DNA of 64,000 nucleotides from Bacteroides clarus YIT 12056 (GCF_900129655.1 NZ_FQWK01000002.1:310001-374000), one strand, 5' to 3'. Positions 49,392 through 59,808 are shown, numbered from the stretch's first letter. Numbers and translations are program-made. The notes: generated by a model not told the origin, from the letters alone.

Positions 49392-49964
49392 ATGTTGAAC
49401 ATTGTAATTTTCGGTGCTCCCGGTTCAGGAAAGGGAACACAAAGCGAGAGAATTGTAGAGAAGTACGGCATCAACCACATTTCTACGGGAGACGTGCTCC
49501 GTGCAGAAATCAAAAACGGTACCGAACTGGGCAAAACAGCCAAAGGCTACATCGACCAGGGACAACTGTTGCCGGACGAACTGATTATCGACATCCTGGC
49601 AAGCACGCTGGACAGCTTCAAAGAGAGCAAGGGTGTTATCTTCGACGGTTTCCCCCGTACCATCGCACAGGCAGAAGCATTGAAGAAAATGCTGGCCGAA
49701 CGCGGACAGAGCGTAAACATCATGCTGGACCTCGACGTGCCCGAAGATGAACTGATGAAGCGCCTCATCAAACGCGGACAGGAATCAGGCCGTGCCGATG
49801 ACAACGAAGAGACCATCAAGAAACGTCTTACCGTATATCATTCGCAAACAGCTCCGCTGATTGACTGGTACAAGAACGAAAAGCTGTATGCGCACATCAA
49901 AGGTATCGGCGAACTGGAAACGATTACGGCAGATGTTTGCAAAGCGATTGACGCTGCGAAATAA
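49392..49964 (+). CDS. adk: Adenylate kinase
   Basis: A 190-aa P-loop kinase. GAPGSGKGTQSERI at the N-terminus is the nucleotide loop; STGDVLRAEI, GVIFDGFPRTIAQA and KRGQESGRADDNEETIKKRL complete the core and lid. The lid is the short, zinc-free form. It interconverts AMP, ADP and ATP. Confidence 0.95.
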   Translation: MLNIVIFGAPGSGKGTQSERIVEKYGINHISTGDVLRAEIKNGTELGKTAKGYIDQGQLLPDELIIDILASTLDSFKESKGVIFDGFPRTIAQAEALKKMLAERGQSVNIMLDLDVPEDELMKRLIKRGQESGRADDNEETIKKRLTVYHSQTAPLIDWYKNEKLYAHIKGIGELETITADVCKAIDAAK

Positions 49965-49997
49965 TATTTGATATCAAAAGCAGATACATTCAACGCA

Positions 49998-50049
49998 AAT
50001 TACGCGAACCGCTACGGATGACTATTTATCCGTGCGGTTCGCGTAATTT
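49998..50049. terminator. Strong bidirectional terminator after adk
   Basis: AAATTACGCGAACCGC and its inverse GCGGTTCGCGTAATTT, extended by ACGGAT/ATCCGT with one bulge, form a stem of about 22 bp around GACTATTT. A and T tracts on both sides allow use for adk (+) and for the convergent Cys-rich gene (-), whose last codons lie in the stem. Confidence 0.75.
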
Positions 50050-50585
50050 ATATCGTTTCCTGCATCAGCGGTCAGCCGTTCCACCATTTTACATAGATTC
50101 GCCTCGTTCTGTTCGTCCGAGACAGTGGGGTCTTTCACAAAATACCTGCAAGGCAAGTCCGGACAATCACCGCAATTCTTTTTCCTCCTGGTACGGCAGC
50201 AGTCATAAATGCGGCAGACATCATCACCCGTATACCGTAACCAGAATACTTTTCCTTTTATTTTCCTGCATCCTCCGCACTCCAACGGGAAAGAAGCACA
50301 CTCCACACAAACCGCACCGCAGGGGGAAGGCTCGACAAAGTCATCTTTCCAGACCCACCATTTACACTTCATCGGGTCGGGATGCTCGGTATTTACAAAG
50401 TATTCCACTGCACGATAAAGGTACAACTGGCAGCGGTCGAGAGTGCAACCGCGCAACCGGCACTCCCCGGCATAAAGTTCTTCGGCGCTCTTGCCACGCA
50501 ATGAAGCGATAGTGGGATACCCCATCAGTATCAAGTCCTGTTCGGTGCAGGCGCCTACATTGGGAATCGTTCTCAGTTCACTCAT
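50022..50585 (-). CDS. HhH (Cdd1-like) domain fused to a Cys-rich DUF3795-like domain
   Basis: A 187-aa protein. The N-terminal about 95 residues (LRTIPNVGACTEQDLILMGYPTIASLRGKSAEELY...) are a helix-hairpin-helix pathogenicity-locus (Cdd1) type domain. The C-terminal about 90 residues are rich in cysteine (CGAVCVECASFPLECGGCRK, CRIYDCCRTRRKKNCGDCPDLPCRYF), like DUF3795. These are metal-binding regions of unknown role. I recall both domains from Bacteroides but not with a proven function. It is convergent with adk. Confidence 0.7.
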   Translation of the reverse strand: MSELRTIPNVGACTEQDLILMGYPTIASLRGKSAEELYAGECRLRGCTLDRCQLYLYRAVEYFVNTEHPDPMKCKWWVWKDDFVEPSPCGAVCVECASFPLECGGCRKIKGKVFWLRYTGDDVCRIYDCCRTRRKKNCGDCPDLPCRYFVKDPTVSDEQNEANLCKMVERLTADAGNDINYANRTDK

Positions 50586-50670
50586 TAAGATTATTATATC
50601 AGGATGTAAATCAATCGATGAACAAAAATAACGTTATCAGTCCATCCAACCAAACAAATCACAACCCAAA

Positions 50671-50702
50671 TTTGAGCATATCGCCTGAAATCACTAATTT
50701 TG
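50671..50702 (+). promoter_or_regulatory. Predicted promoter of obgE
   Basis: TTTG (50671-50674), 20 bases, then TAATTTTG (50695-50702): the full Bacteroides promoter. It is about 50 bases before the obgE ATG at 50755. Confidence 0.55.
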
Positions 50703-50754
50703 CGCCTGTTATCCCGATGGTAACAATAAAGAAACCTAAAAAGAAAACAAGAAT

Positions 50755-51936
50755 ATGGCTGAATCGAATTTTGTTGACTACGTAAAAATCTATTGCCGTT
50801 CCGGTAAAGGCGGCCGAGGCTCCACGCACATGCGGCGTGAAAAATACATTCCTAATGGAGGCCCCGACGGAGGTGACGGAGGACGAGGCGGCCACGTAAT
50901 TCTTCGCGGCAACCGCAACTACTGGACATTGCTGCATCTGCGCTACGACCGCCACATCATGGCCGGGCACGGAGAATCGGGTTCCAAGAACCGCAGTTTC
51001 GGCAAGGACGGAGAGGACAAGGTAATCGAAGTGCCCTGTGGAACAGTAGTGTACAATGCCGAAACCGGTGAATACATTTGCGATGTAACCGAGCATGGCC
51101 AGGAAGTCGTTCTGCTGAAAGGCGGACGCGGCGGATTGGGCAACTGGCACTTCAAGACCGCTACCCGTCAGGCTCCCCGTTTCGCACAGCCGGGCGAACC
51201 GATGCAGGAAATGACGGTTATCATGGAGTTGAAGCTGCTGGCGGATGTAGGTTTGGTAGGTTTTCCCAATGCAGGAAAGTCGACACTGCTCTCGGCCGTA
51301 TCTTCGGCAAAGCCGAAAATCGCCAATTATCCCTTTACCACACTGGAACCCAACTTGGGGATTGTGTCTTATCGCGACGGCAAGTCATTCGTGATGGCGG
51401 ATATCCCCGGCATTATCGAAGGCGCAAGTGCAGGCAAGGGTTTGGGACTTCGCTTCCTGCGCCACATCGAACGCAACTCGCTGCTGCTGTTCATGGTTCC
51501 GGCCGATAGCGACGACATCCGTAAGGAATATGAAATCCTATTGAACGAATTGCGTACCTTCAACCCCGAAATGCTGGACAAGCAACGTGTACTTGCCATT
51601 ACAAAATGTGATATGCTGGATCAAGAACTGATGGATGAAATAGAGCCTACGCTGCCCGAAAGCATCCCGCACGTATTCATTTCGGCCATATCCGGCCTGG
51701 GTATCTCAGTCCTGAAAGATATTCTGTGGGAAGAGCTGAATAAGGAAAGCAACAAGATAGAAGGTAAGATTGAAAGCATAGCCCATCGTGCCAAAGACAT
51801 GAGCCATCTGAAAGAAGAACTGAAAGATGAAGGTGAGGACGAAGACCTCGGCTACGAATATATCGACGACGAGGACATTGAAGACCTCGAAAATTTTGAA
51901 TACGAAGAAGAGGACTGGGAGGATGACAAAAAATGA
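50755..51936 (+). CDS. obgE: GTPase ObgE/CgtA
   Basis: A 393-aa ribosome-associated GTPase. The N-terminal Obg fold is Gly-rich ([19 protein letters not shown]). The G domain has G1 [15 protein letters not shown]3 DIPGIIEGA and G4 TKCD. The C-terminal tail is highly acidic ([10 protein letters not shown]). It acts in late assembly of the 50S subunit and in stress response. Its stop overlaps the pgeF start by 4 bases, so both are one transcript. Confidence 0.95.
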   Translation: MAESNFVDYVKIYCRSGKGGRGSTHMRREKYIPNGGPDGGDGGRGGHVILRGNRNYWTLLHLRYDRHIMAGHGESGSKNRSFGKDGEDKVIEVPCGTVVYNAETGEYICDVTEHGQEVVLLKGGRGGLGNWHFKTATRQAPRFAQPGEPMQEMTVIMELKLLADVGLVGFPNAGKSTLLSAVSSAKPKIANYPFTTLEPNLGIVSYRDGKSFVMADIPGIIEGASAGKGLGLRFLRHIERNSLLLFMVPADSDDIRKEYEILLNELRTFNPEMLDKQRVLAITKCDMLDQELMDEIEPTLPESIPHVFISAISGLGISVLKDILWEELNKESNKIEGKIESIAHRAKDMSHLKEELKDEGEDEDLGYEYIDDEDIEDLENFEYEEEDWEDDKK

Positions 51937-52745
51937 TTTCTCTTACAGAAGATAAAAGAATGTTGGGATATGAGGCGCTTGCCCCGTATCCCGACATTTC
52001 TTGTTTTGTAACCACCCGGCATGGCGGATGCAGCGTCGGCAACTATGCTTCTTTCAACTGCACCCCTTACACCGGAGACGATACGGAGTGCGTACGCAAA
52101 AATCAGGAAGCGTTGCGTGCCGCATTGCCTGCATACCCGCAAGAACTCATTATTCCTTTTCAAACTCATAGTACCGACTCACTCGTCATCGACGAAACCT
52201 ATCAGCATGCGACATGCAGTGAACGGCACTCCATGCTGCAAGGTATCGATGCGCTTATTACCGACATGCCCGGTTACTGTATCTGTATCTCTACCGCCGA
52301 TTGCATTCCCATATTATTATATGATAAGCAGCATCGCGTTGTCGCCGCAGTTCATGCCGGCTGGCGGGGTACGGTAAATCGCATTCTTGCGAAAACGCTC
52401 CACCGGATGCAGGCTGCTTACGGCACGGAAGGAAAAGACATCATAGCCTGTATAGGTCCGGGCATCTCCCTCGCATCTTTCGAGGTGGGCGATGAAGTAT
52501 ACGAGGCTTTCCGTACTGAGAGTTTTCCAATGGAATACATATCCGTATGGAAGCCCGAAACGCACAAACACCATATTGATTTATGGGCAGCCAACCGTCT
52601 TCAACTCTCCGATTTCGGAGTACCGCCCCGGCAGATAGAGAACGCGGGTATCTGTACTTACGAACAGCATGAGGATTTCTTCTCGGCACGACGGCTGGGC
52701 ATCAAGTCGGGACGCATACTGTCGGGAATAATGATAAATCAATGA
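51933..52745 (+). CDS. pgeF: Polyphenol oxidase family protein PgeF (peptidoglycan editing)
   Basis: A 270-aa protein. [16 protein letters not shown] (about residues 140-155) and [21 protein letters not shown] are the YfiH/PgeF motifs. PgeF removes wrongly added L-Ser from the UDP-MurNAc precursor. HAGWRG holds a metal ligand. It follows obgE with a 4-base overlap. Confidence 0.9.
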   Translation: MISLTEDKRMLGYEALAPYPDISCFVTTRHGGCSVGNYASFNCTPYTGDDTECVRKNQEALRAALPAYPQELIIPFQTHSTDSLVIDETYQHATCSERHSMLQGIDALITDMPGYCICISTADCIPILLYDKQHRVVAAVHAGWRGTVNRILAKTLHRMQAAYGTEGKDIIACIGPGISLASFEVGDEVYEAFRTESFPMEYISVWKPETHKHHIDLWAANRLQLSDFGVPPRQIENAGICTYEQHEDFFSARRLGIKSGRILSGIMINQ

Positions 52746-52758
52746 TTAATGATTAGCC

Positions 52759-53421
52759 ATGTATAACATTACCGTATCAGAAGAAATTAAGAAAGCCTGC
52801 CCTGTCTTTAAAGGCGCAGCCGTATACGCAGAGGTTACCAATAGCGCTTTCAGCCAAGGGCTTTGGGACGAGATAAACGCCTTTACAAAAGAGCTGACTA
52901 CTACCACACCCGACGACATTAAACAGCAACCCGCCATTGCCGCCACCCGTGAAGTCTACAAACGTTGCGGAAAAGACCCGAGCCGCTACCGCCCCTCGGC
53001 CGAAGCATTACGCCGCCGTCTTATGCGGGGATTGGAGTTGTATCGGATTGACACGCTGGTAGACCTCATCAACCTTGTCTCCCTTCGTACCGGATACTCC
53101 ATAGGCGGTTTTGACGCAGACAAGATACAAGGAAATAACCTTGAACTCGGCGTCGGGCGTGCGGAAGAACCTTTCGAGGGCATCGGACGCGGAACGCTGA
53201 ATATCGAAGGACTTCCCGTATACCGTGACCTGACAGGCGGCATAGGCACTCCCACCAGCGACAACGAACGTACCAAAATGGGACTGGAAACCCGTCATAT
53301 ACTCGCCATTGTAAACGGTTACAGCGGATGCGACGGACTGGCGGAAGCTGCCGGAATGATACAGGAGCTCCTGCGGAAATATGCCGCTTCCGACGGTGGA
53401 ACGGTGCACTACTTTGACTAA
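52759..53421 (+). CDS. B3/4 domain protein (PheT-like tRNA-binding domain)
   Basis: A 220-aa single-domain protein. KRCGKDPSRYRPSAEALRRRLMRG and NLVSLRTGYSIGGFDADKIQGN are the core of the B3/4 domain of phenylalanyl-tRNA synthetase beta chains. Free-standing relatives probably edit or deacylate mischarged aminoacyl-tRNA. It follows pgeF by 13 bases and may be co-transcribed. Confidence 0.8.
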   Translation: MYNITVSEEIKKACPVFKGAAVYAEVTNSAFSQGLWDEINAFTKELTTTTPDDIKQQPAIAATREVYKRCGKDPSRYRPSAEALRRRLMRGLELYRIDTLVDLINLVSLRTGYSIGGFDADKIQGNNLELGVGRAEEPFEGIGRGTLNIEGLPVYRDLTGGIGTPTSDNERTKMGLETRHILAIVNGYSGCDGLAEAAGMIQELLRKYAASDGGTVHYFD

Positions 53422-53515
53422 GTGGCAACTTCGGAAACGATGTCACTATCAAGCCCGGTACAAAAAAATAACATACAGAACTCTCCAAGTATTCAAACGT
53501 TTCACTACATTTGCA

Positions 53516-53523
53516 AAACGTTT
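53516..53523 (+). promoter_or_regulatory. Predicted -7 box of phoH
   Basis: TACATTTG fits TAnnTTTG; the phoH ATG comes about 37 bases later. Confidence 0.45.
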
Positions 53524-53559
53524 CACTTGAAAAAAAGAATTGAACTTTAAAACATATCA

Positions 53560-54543
53560 ATGATAGAAAAACTGATTGTTCTTGAGGATATCGATCCGGT
53601 AATCTTTTACGGCGTAAACAACGCCAATATGCAATTGATAAAAGCTTTGTATCCCAAACTCCGTATCGTTGCCCGCGGCAATGTCATCAAAGTCTTGGGA
53701 GACGAAGAGGAGATGTGCGCGTTTGAAGAAAACATCACCAAGCTTGAAAAGTATTGCGCCGAATATAATTCTCTGAAAGAGGAAGTTATCATTGATATTA
53801 TCAAAGGAAACGCCCCGCAAGCGGAAAAGTCCGGCAACGTCATCGTGTTCAGCGTAACGGGAAAGCCCATCATACCGCGCAGCGAAAACCAGTTGAAGCT
53901 GGTCGAGGCTTTCGCCAAGAACGACATGGTGTTTGCCATCGGCCCGGCCGGTTCGGGCAAAACCTATACGGCTATCGCCCTTGCCGTACGTGCGCTGAAA
54001 AACAAGGAAATCAAGAAAATAATCCTCAGCCGCCCCGCCGTAGAGGCCGGCGAGAAGCTCGGATTCCTGCCCGGCGACATGAAGGATAAGATAGACCCCT
54101 ACCTGCAACCGCTTTACGACGCATTGCAGGATATGATACCTGCCGCCAAACTGAAAGAATACATGGAGCTGAACATCATCCAGATCGCTCCCCTCGCTTT
54201 CATGCGCGGACGTACGCTGAACGACGCCGTAGTGATTCTGGACGAAGCGCAGAACACTACCACCCAACAGATAAAGATGTTCCTTACCCGCATGGGCATG
54301 AATACCAAAATGATTGTCACGGGAGACATGACGCAGATAGACCTTCCCCAATCGCAAACTTCCGGATTGGTGCAAGCGCTCCGCATCCTGAAAGGCGTGA
54401 AAGGTATCAGTTTCATCGAACTGAACAAGAAAGATATTGTACGCCACAAACTGGTTACTCAGATTGTGGAAGCCTACGAGAAGTTTGACAAAGAAACAAA
54501 AGCGGAACGGGAGAAACGGAAAGCAGAAAAAGCAGAACAATAG
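53560..54543 (+). CDS. phoH: PhoH-family ATPase
   Basis: A 327-aa P-loop protein. Walker A GPAGSGKTYTAIALA (about 126-140) and Walker B VVILDEAQNTT (about 226-236) match the PhoH family. LSRPAVEAGEKLGFLPGDM and MIVTGDMTQIDLPQSQTSGL also agree. Family members are linked to RNA metabolism and phosphate starvation. purC lies 46 bases downstream. Confidence 0.92.
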   Translation: MIEKLIVLEDIDPVIFYGVNNANMQLIKALYPKLRIVARGNVIKVLGDEEEMCAFEENITKLEKYCAEYNSLKEEVIIDIIKGNAPQAEKSGNVIVFSVTGKPIIPRSENQLKLVEAFAKNDMVFAIGPAGSGKTYTAIALAVRALKNKEIKKIILSRPAVEAGEKLGFLPGDMKDKIDPYLQPLYDALQDMIPAAKLKEYMELNIIQIAPLAFMRGRTLNDAVVILDEAQNTTTQQIKMFLTRMGMNTKMIVTGDMTQIDLPQSQTSGLVQALRILKGVKGISFIELNKKDIVRHKLVTQIVEAYEKFDKETKAEREKRKAEKAEQ

Positions 54544-54588
54544 CTCCCTGCATAAACAGAAAATATTCAACTTATAAATATCACAAAA

Positions 54589-55533
54589 ATGAAAGCATTA
54601 ACAGCAACAGATTTCAACTTTCCCGGACAGAAGAGCGTCTATCACGGAAAAGTGCGTGATGTGTACAACATCAACGGTGAAAAGTTAGTTATGGTCGCCA
54701 CCGACCGTATTTCAGCCTTCGACGTAGTATTGCCGAAAGGTATTCCTTTCAAGGGACAAATGCTGAACCAGATTGCAGCCAAGTTCCTCGATGCCACTAC
54801 CGACATCTGTCCCAACTGGAAGATGGCTACTCCCGACCCTATGGTGACAGTGGGTGTAATGTGCGAAGGTTTCCCGGTTGAAATGATTGTACGCGGCTAT
54901 CTCTGCGGCAGCGCATGGCGTGCCTACAAGAGCGGTGTCCGCGAAATCTGCGGTGTGAAGCTGCCCGAAGGCATGAAAGAGAACCAGAAGTTCCCCGAAC
55001 CTATCATCACCCCGACTACAAAAGCTGAAATAGGCGAGCATGACGCCGACATCTCCAAAGAAGAAATTCTTGCCAAAGGTCTTGCCACTCCCGAAGAATA
55101 CGCGGTGTTGGAGAAGTACACAATGGCACTCTTTAAACGCGGAACGGAAATCGCCGCAGAGCGCGGTTTGATTCTTGTCGATACCAAATACGAATTCGGT
55201 AAGCACAACGGCACCATCTATCTGATGGACGAAATCCATACTCCTGACTCCAGCCGCTATTTCTACTCCGAAGGTTACGAAGAACGCTTTGCCAAAGGCG
55301 AGCCGCAAAAGCAGCTTTCAAAGGAATTCGTACGCGAATGGTTGATGGATAACGGCTTCCAGGGCAAAGAAGGACAACAGGTTCCGGAGATGACAGACGA
55401 AATCGTAACTTCCATCAGCGAACGCTACATCGAGTTGTACGAACACATCACCGGTGAAAAGTTCGTCAAAGAAGATACAAGCAATATCGCCGAACGTATC
55501 GAAAAGAATGTAACGGAATACTTAAAGAAATGA
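54589..55533 (+). CDS. purC: Phosphoribosylaminoimidazole-succinocarboxamide synthase
   Basis: A 314-aa purine enzyme of the long form common in Bacteroidota. [31 protein letters not shown] is the N-terminal ATP-binding signature; [20 protein letters not shown] and DTKYEFGK segments follow. It joins aspartate to CAIR to make SAICAR, a step of purine synthesis. Its partner in the pathway, purM, also occurs in this window. Confidence 0.95.
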   Translation: MKALTATDFNFPGQKSVYHGKVRDVYNINGEKLVMVATDRISAFDVVLPKGIPFKGQMLNQIAAKFLDATTDICPNWKMATPDPMVTVGVMCEGFPVEMIVRGYLCGSAWRAYKSGVREICGVKLPEGMKENQKFPEPIITPTTKAEIGEHDADISKEEILAKGLATPEEYAVLEKYTMALFKRGTEIAAERGLILVDTKYEFGKHNGTIYLMDEIHTPDSSRYFYSEGYEERFAKGEPQKQLSKEFVREWLMDNGFQGKEGQQVPEMTDEIVTSISERYIELYEHITGEKFVKEDTSNIAERIEKNVTEYLKK

Positions 55534-55534
55534 A

Positions 55535-55616
55535 GAATGAGGAGTGAAGAATGAAGAATTGCTATGCAGCATTATAGTACTATAATGCGCAGCCATGTTC
55601 TTCATTCTTCATCCTT
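55535..55616. terminator. Long inverted repeat between purC and menG/ubiE
   Basis: AGTGAAGAATGAAGAA (55543-55558) pairs with TTCTTCATTCTTCATCC on the other side; the inner part GCATTATAGTACTATAATGC is a perfect palindrome. The whole folds into a long hairpin that could terminate purC transcription. The next gene may need its own promoter. Confidence 0.55.
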
Positions 55617-55655
55617 ACTTATTCATCCATAAATTCTTAATTCTTCATTAAAAAC

Positions 55656-56393
55656 ATGGCTTACCCGCAAGAACACATCAAGCCTTACGGTAATGATGGC
55701 AAGAAGAGCGAACAGGTCGAGGAAATGTTCGACAACATCGCGCCCGCTTACGACAAGCTGAATCATACCCTGTCGATGGGCATAGACCGCAGTTGGCGTA
55801 AGAAAGCGATTAATGCGCTCCGCCCTTTCAACCCCCGGCGTATCATGGATGTAGCGACCGGAACCGGTGATTTCGCCATACTTGCCTGCCGCGAACTGCA
55901 GCCCGATACGCTGATAGGAACCGACATATCCGAAGGCATGATGAATGTGGGACGCGAAAAAGTAAAACAGGCGCAACTCTCGGACAAGATTTCCTTCGCC
56001 CGGGAGGATTGCACCTCTCTCTCATTTGCCGATGAAAGTTTTGATGCCGTGACCGTAGCGTTCGGTATCCGCAATTTCGACGGACTGGATAAAGGACTGT
56101 CCGAAATGTGCCGTGTACTCGTGCCCGGCGGGCATCTCGTGATACTGGAACTTTCCACTCCGGACCGCTTCCCGATGAAGCAACTCTTTACCGTCTACTC
56201 CAAAGTCGTCATACCTCTACTCGGCAAATGCATCTCGAAAGACAACAGCGCTTATACCTATCTGCCCCAAAGTATCCGTGCCTTTCCGCAAGGTGAAATT
56301 ATGCAAGGGGTAATCCGCAAGGCAGGATTCAGCGAGGTACGCTTCAAACGATTGACTTTCGGAATATGTACCTTATACATTGCTAAGAAATAG
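55656..56393 (+). CDS. ubiE: Demethylmenaquinone methyltransferase (MenG/UbiE)
   Basis: A 245-aa class I methyltransferase. [18 protein letters not shown] (about 64-81) is the SAM-binding motif and the following ALS...[27 protein letters not shown] matches UbiE. In Bacteroides, which uses menaquinone, it methylates demethylmenaquinone in the last step of vitamin K2 synthesis. aroE starts 31 bases after its stop. Confidence 0.93.
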   Translation: MAYPQEHIKPYGNDGKKSEQVEEMFDNIAPAYDKLNHTLSMGIDRSWRKKAINALRPFNPRRIMDVATGTGDFAILACRELQPDTLIGTDISEGMMNVGREKVKQAQLSDKISFAREDCTSLSFADESFDAVTVAFGIRNFDGLDKGLSEMCRVLVPGGHLVILELSTPDRFPMKQLFTVYSKVVIPLLGKCISKDNSAYTYLPQSIRAFPQGEIMQGVIRKAGFSEVRFKRLTFGICTLYIAKK

Positions 56394-56424
56394 TCACTTA
56401 ATTCCCCCTTTAACACACTTGGAT

Positions 56425-57171
56425 ATGCAGAAATACGGTCTAATCGGCTACCCGCTGAAACATTCGTTCTCCATCGGCTACTTCAATGAGAAATTCAAAG
56501 CCGAGAACATTGACGCAGAGTATGTAAACTTTGAGATTCCCCGCATCGAGGACTTCATGGAAGTGATTGAGGAAAATCCCAATCTCTGCGGACTGAATGT
56601 AACCATCCCTTACAAAGAACAAGTTATCCCCTACCTCGACGAGCTGGATAAGGATACTGCCAAAATAGGTGCGGTCAACGTTATCAAGATTGTCCGTCTC
56701 CCCAAAGGCAAAGTCAAACTGATAGGCTGTAACTCGGACATTATCGGATTTACGCAATCCATCGAGCCATTGTTGCAACCCCATCACAAGAAAGCATTGA
56801 TTCTGGGTACGGGCGGTGCATCCAAAGCAGTATATCGCGGTCTGGAAAACTTAGGGATAGAAAGTACTTTCGTATCACGTACCAAAAAGGACGACAAATT
56901 CCTTACCTATGAGGAACTGACTCCGGAAATAATGGCTGAATATACGGTCATCGTCAACTGTACCCCCGTCGGCATGTTCCCCAAAGTGGATTTTTGCCTA
57001 AACATACCGTACGAACAACTTACACCCAACCATTTGCTCTACGATTTGTTATATAATCCAAATGAAACACTCTTCATGAAGAAAGGCAAAGCCCAAGGGG
57101 CCGTCACCAAAAACGGACTCGAGATGTTGCTGCTGCAAGCCTTTGCCGCATGGGAGATTTGGAATAGGTAA
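56425..57171 (+). CDS. aroE: Shikimate dehydrogenase
   Basis: A 248-aa enzyme that reduces 3-dehydroshikimate with NADPH in aromatic amino-acid synthesis. YGLIGYPLKHSFSIGYF is the substrate end; NLCGLNVTIPYKEQVI carries the catalytic Lys; LILGTGGASKAVYRGL is the NADP loop; NCTPVGMFP follows. I use the ATG at 56425; the frame before it overlaps ubiE. The family's length is normal. Confidence 0.93.
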   Translation: MQKYGLIGYPLKHSFSIGYFNEKFKAENIDAEYVNFEIPRIEDFMEVIEENPNLCGLNVTIPYKEQVIPYLDELDKDTAKIGAVNVIKIVRLPKGKVKLIGCNSDIIGFTQSIEPLLQPHHKKALILGTGGASKAVYRGLENLGIESTFVSRTKKDDKFLTYEELTPEIMAEYTVIVNCTPVGMFPKVDFCLNIPYEQLTPNHLLYDLLYNPNETLFMKKGKAQGAVTKNGLEMLLLQAFAAWEIWNR

Positions 57172-57172
57172 C

Positions 57173-58123
57173 ATGAAAAAAAAGATTAAATACAGTCTGA
57201 TAGGATTATTGGCGGTAATAGTCGCCGCCATCGCCGGTGGAAGTTATTATATGCTCGGTTACTCGCTGACGCCCAAAGAGAACAAAGGTAAGGATATACC
57301 CGGCTCGTACGAATATATGCGCCGTACATATCCCTTCATCACGCCATGGCTGGATAGTCTGCAAACCGCAGGAGCCCTGCGTGACACCTTTATCATCAAT
57401 CCGGAAGGACGACAACTGCACGCTATTTTTGCCGCGGCCGCCCAACCTACCGATAAAACGGCAGTCATTGTGCACGGTTATACCGACAACGCCATCCGCA
57501 TGCTGATGATAGGGTACCTTTATAATAAAGATTTGAACTACAACATATTCCTTCCTGACTTACAGGACAACGGCCTGAGTGAAGGCCCCGCCATACAAAT
57601 GGGGTGGAAAGACAGGCTGGATGTACTGAATTGGATGAATATAGCCGACAGTATCTTCGGAAACAATACTCAAATGGTAGTGCACGGCATCTCTATGGGA
57701 GCTGCCACTACCATGATGGTATCCGGAGAACCGCAACGGCCTTTTGTAAGATGCTTTGTGGAAGATTGCGGCTACACCAGTGTATGGGACGAATTCTCCT
57801 TCCAATTGAAGGACATGTTCGGGTTGCCCGAATTTCCGCTAATGTACACTACCGGATGGCTGTGCAACGCCAAATACGGCTGGAACTTCCGGGAAGCCTC
57901 TTCACTGGAGCAAGTCAGGAAATGCAGCCTTCCCATGTTATTCATACATGGAGATGCGGATACATACGTGCCCACTTGGATGGTCTATCCCTTGTACGAG
58001 GCCAAGAGCGAACCGAAAGAGTTGTGGATTGTACCCGGGGCGACACACGCCATGTCTTACAGGGATTATCCGCAGGAATATACGGAGCGCGTAAAGAAAT
58101 TTGTAGGGAAATACATCCATTGA
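57173..58123 (+). CDS. Membrane-anchored alpha/beta hydrolase
   Basis: A 316-aa protein. One N-terminal membrane helix (YSLIGLLAVIVAAIAGGSYYMLG) is followed by an alpha/beta hydrolase fold: nucleophile elbow MVVHGISMGAATT (GxSxG), acid GDADTYVP, and His in GATHAMSY. The family cleaves esters or peptides; substrate unknown. Its start is 2 bases after the aroE stop, so it is transcribed with it. I use the ATG at 57173. Confidence 0.88.
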   Translation: MKKKIKYSLIGLLAVIVAAIAGGSYYMLGYSLTPKENKGKDIPGSYEYMRRTYPFITPWLDSLQTAGALRDTFIINPEGRQLHAIFAAAAQPTDKTAVIVHGYTDNAIRMLMIGYLYNKDLNYNIFLPDLQDNGLSEGPAIQMGWKDRLDVLNWMNIADSIFGNNTQMVVHGISMGAATTMMVSGEPQRPFVRCFVEDCGYTSVWDEFSFQLKDMFGLPEFPLMYTTGWLCNAKYGWNFREASSLEQVRKCSLPMLFIHGDADTYVPTWMVYPLYEAKSEPKELWIVPGATHAMSYRDYPQEYTERVKKFVGKYIH

Positions 58124-58162
58124 TGTGATTTTTCCTATCTTCGCCCCTACAAATACAATAGT

Positions 58163-59074
58163 ATGAAACGATTTATCTCCATAGCACTTTTCTTGTGCGT
58201 GCTCGTTTCCTTGCAGGCACAAGAAATTTACACTACCCAAAACATTCCTAAAGTACATCTTCAGGACAAGACACGTTACGTTTGCAACCCTGCCGGCATA
58301 CTCTCCGCTGCGGCATGCGATGAAATAGACCGTATGCTTTATGCATTGGAGCAGCAAACCGGTATTGAAACCGTAGTAGCCGTCGTACCTTCCATCGGCA
58401 ACGAGGACTGTTTTGACTTCTCGCACCGATTGCTCAACGAATGGGGTGTGGGCAAAAAAGGCAAAAATAACGGACTGGTTATCCTGTTGGTAACCGACCA
58501 GCGCTGCATCCAGTTTTATACCGGATACGGTTTGGAAGGAGACCTGCCCGATGCCATCTGTAAACGTATTCAAACACGAGACATGATTCCTTACCTGAAA
58601 GACGGCAACTGGGATGCGGGTATGGTGGCAGGCGTACGTGCCGTATGCGCCCGCCTTGACGGCAGTATGGTAAACGATTCGGATGAGGATGGAGGTGACT
58701 CCCCGATAGGATTGATTCTGGCTGTTGTCGGTTTCTTTGCCATCGCCATCGCGGCGGGAATATTGAAGACACGTGCCGCAAGCAAATGCCCGCAATGCGG
58801 TCAGCATAAGCTGCAACGGAGTAATAGCGTACTCGTTTCACGCCATAACGGAGTACGGACGGAAGATGTCACTTATACATGCCGTAACTGCGGACATAAG
58901 GTAGTACGCCGTCAGCAATCCTACGATGAGAATTACCGGGGCGGCGGTGGCGGTGGTCCTGTCATTTTCGGCGGTGGCTTCGGAAGAGGCAGTTTCGGGG
59001 GTGGCGGCGGTTTTAGCGGCGGCAGCTTCGGCGGAGGTATGGGCGGTGGCGGCGGAGCCGGTTCACGGTTCTGA
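58163..59074 (+). CDS. TPM-domain membrane protein with Gly-rich tail
   Basis: A 303-aa protein. Signal peptide (KRFISIALFLCVLVSLQAQ), TPM domain (about 30-170, with VVPSIGNEDCFDFSHRLLNEWGVGKKGKNNGLVILLV), a membrane helix (GLILAVVGFFAIAIAAGIL), a zinc-ribbon CPQCG...CRNCG, and a glycine-rich end (FGGGFGRGSFGGGGGFSGG). This is the YgcG-like architecture. The lemA gene follows after 69 bases; the two families often go together. The function is unclear, possibly in membrane or cell-wall maintenance. Confidence 0.85.
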   Translation: MKRFISIALFLCVLVSLQAQEIYTTQNIPKVHLQDKTRYVCNPAGILSAAACDEIDRMLYALEQQTGIETVVAVVPSIGNEDCFDFSHRLLNEWGVGKKGKNNGLVILLVTDQRCIQFYTGYGLEGDLPDAICKRIQTRDMIPYLKDGNWDAGMVAGVRAVCARLDGSMVNDSDEDGGDSPIGLILAVVGFFAIAIAAGILKTRAASKCPQCGQHKLQRSNSVLVSRHNGVRTEDVTYTCRNCGHKVVRRQQSYDENYRGGGGGGPVIFGGGFGRGSFGGGGGFSGGSFGGGMGGGGGAGSRF

Positions 59075-59143
59075 CCGGTACGGCCGAATGTCCTTTTGTA
59101 ATAAAAGAATTGAGATTATATCATTAATAATAAAAAAAGAAGT

Positions 59144-59725
59144 ATGAAGAAATCAACCATTATCATCATTGTTGTTATAGCCCTTCTCGCCATTTGGGGT
59201 GTTACCGGTTATAACGGACTTGTCACTATGGACGAAAATGTCAGCGGACAATGGTCGAACGTCGAAACACAATATCAACGTCGTGCCGACCTGATTCCGA
59301 ATCTTGTAAATACAGTCAAAGGATATGCCTCTCACGAGAAAGAAACACTGGAAAGTGTAGTAGAGGCCCGCAGCAAAGCTACCCAAATGACCGTAGACGC
59401 CAATGACCTGACACCGGAAAAGCTGGCTGAATATCAAAAAGCTCAGGGTGCGGTCACTTCCGCTCTCGGCAAGCTGCTTGCCATTACCGAAAATTATCCC
59501 GACCTGAAAGCCAACCAAAACTTTCTGGAACTGCAAGCCCAGCTGGAAGGCACGGAAAACCGCATCAACGTAGCACGTACCAACTTCAACAATGCGGCGA
59601 AAAACTTTAATACAGCCATTCGCCGTTTCCCGAAAAACATCCTTGCCGGTCTTTTCGGCTTTGAGAAACGCGCTTATTTTGAAGCGGCCGAAGGTAGTGA
59701 CCAAGCTCCTAAAGTAGAGTTTTAA
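59144..59725 (+). CDS. lemA: LemA family protein
   Basis: A 193-aa protein with an N-terminal membrane helix (TIIIIVVIALLAIWGVTGYNGL) and the LemA core (NVSGQWSNVETQYQRRADLIPNLVNTVKGYASHEKETLESVVEARSKA), then ENYPDLKANQNFLELQAQLEGTENRINVARTNFN, which is diagnostic. It is often found with TPM proteins, as here. Biochemical role not known. Confidence 0.92.
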   Translation: MKKSTIIIIVVIALLAIWGVTGYNGLVTMDENVSGQWSNVETQYQRRADLIPNLVNTVKGYASHEKETLESVVEARSKATQMTVDANDLTPEKLAEYQKAQGAVTSALGKLLAITENYPDLKANQNFLELQAQLEGTENRINVARTNFNNAAKNFNTAIRRFPKNILAGLFGFEKRAYFEAAEGSDQAPKVEF

Positions 59726-59773
59726 CACTTTATATTTTTTATACAAAGCTAAGGCTATAAGCGAAATAATCAC

Positions 59774-59781
59774 TACTTTTG
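59774..59781 (+). promoter_or_regulatory. Predicted -7 box of purM
   Basis: TACTTTTG fits TAnnTTTG; the purM ATG at 59809 is 27 bases downstream. Confidence 0.45.
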
Positions 59782-59808
59782 CGCTCAATTGAACAAACTT
59801 ATTATCTC

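Noticed and set aside
53557..54570. A 337-aa frame opposite phoH
   Set aside because: Phe/His/Leu-rich shadow of a conserved gene.
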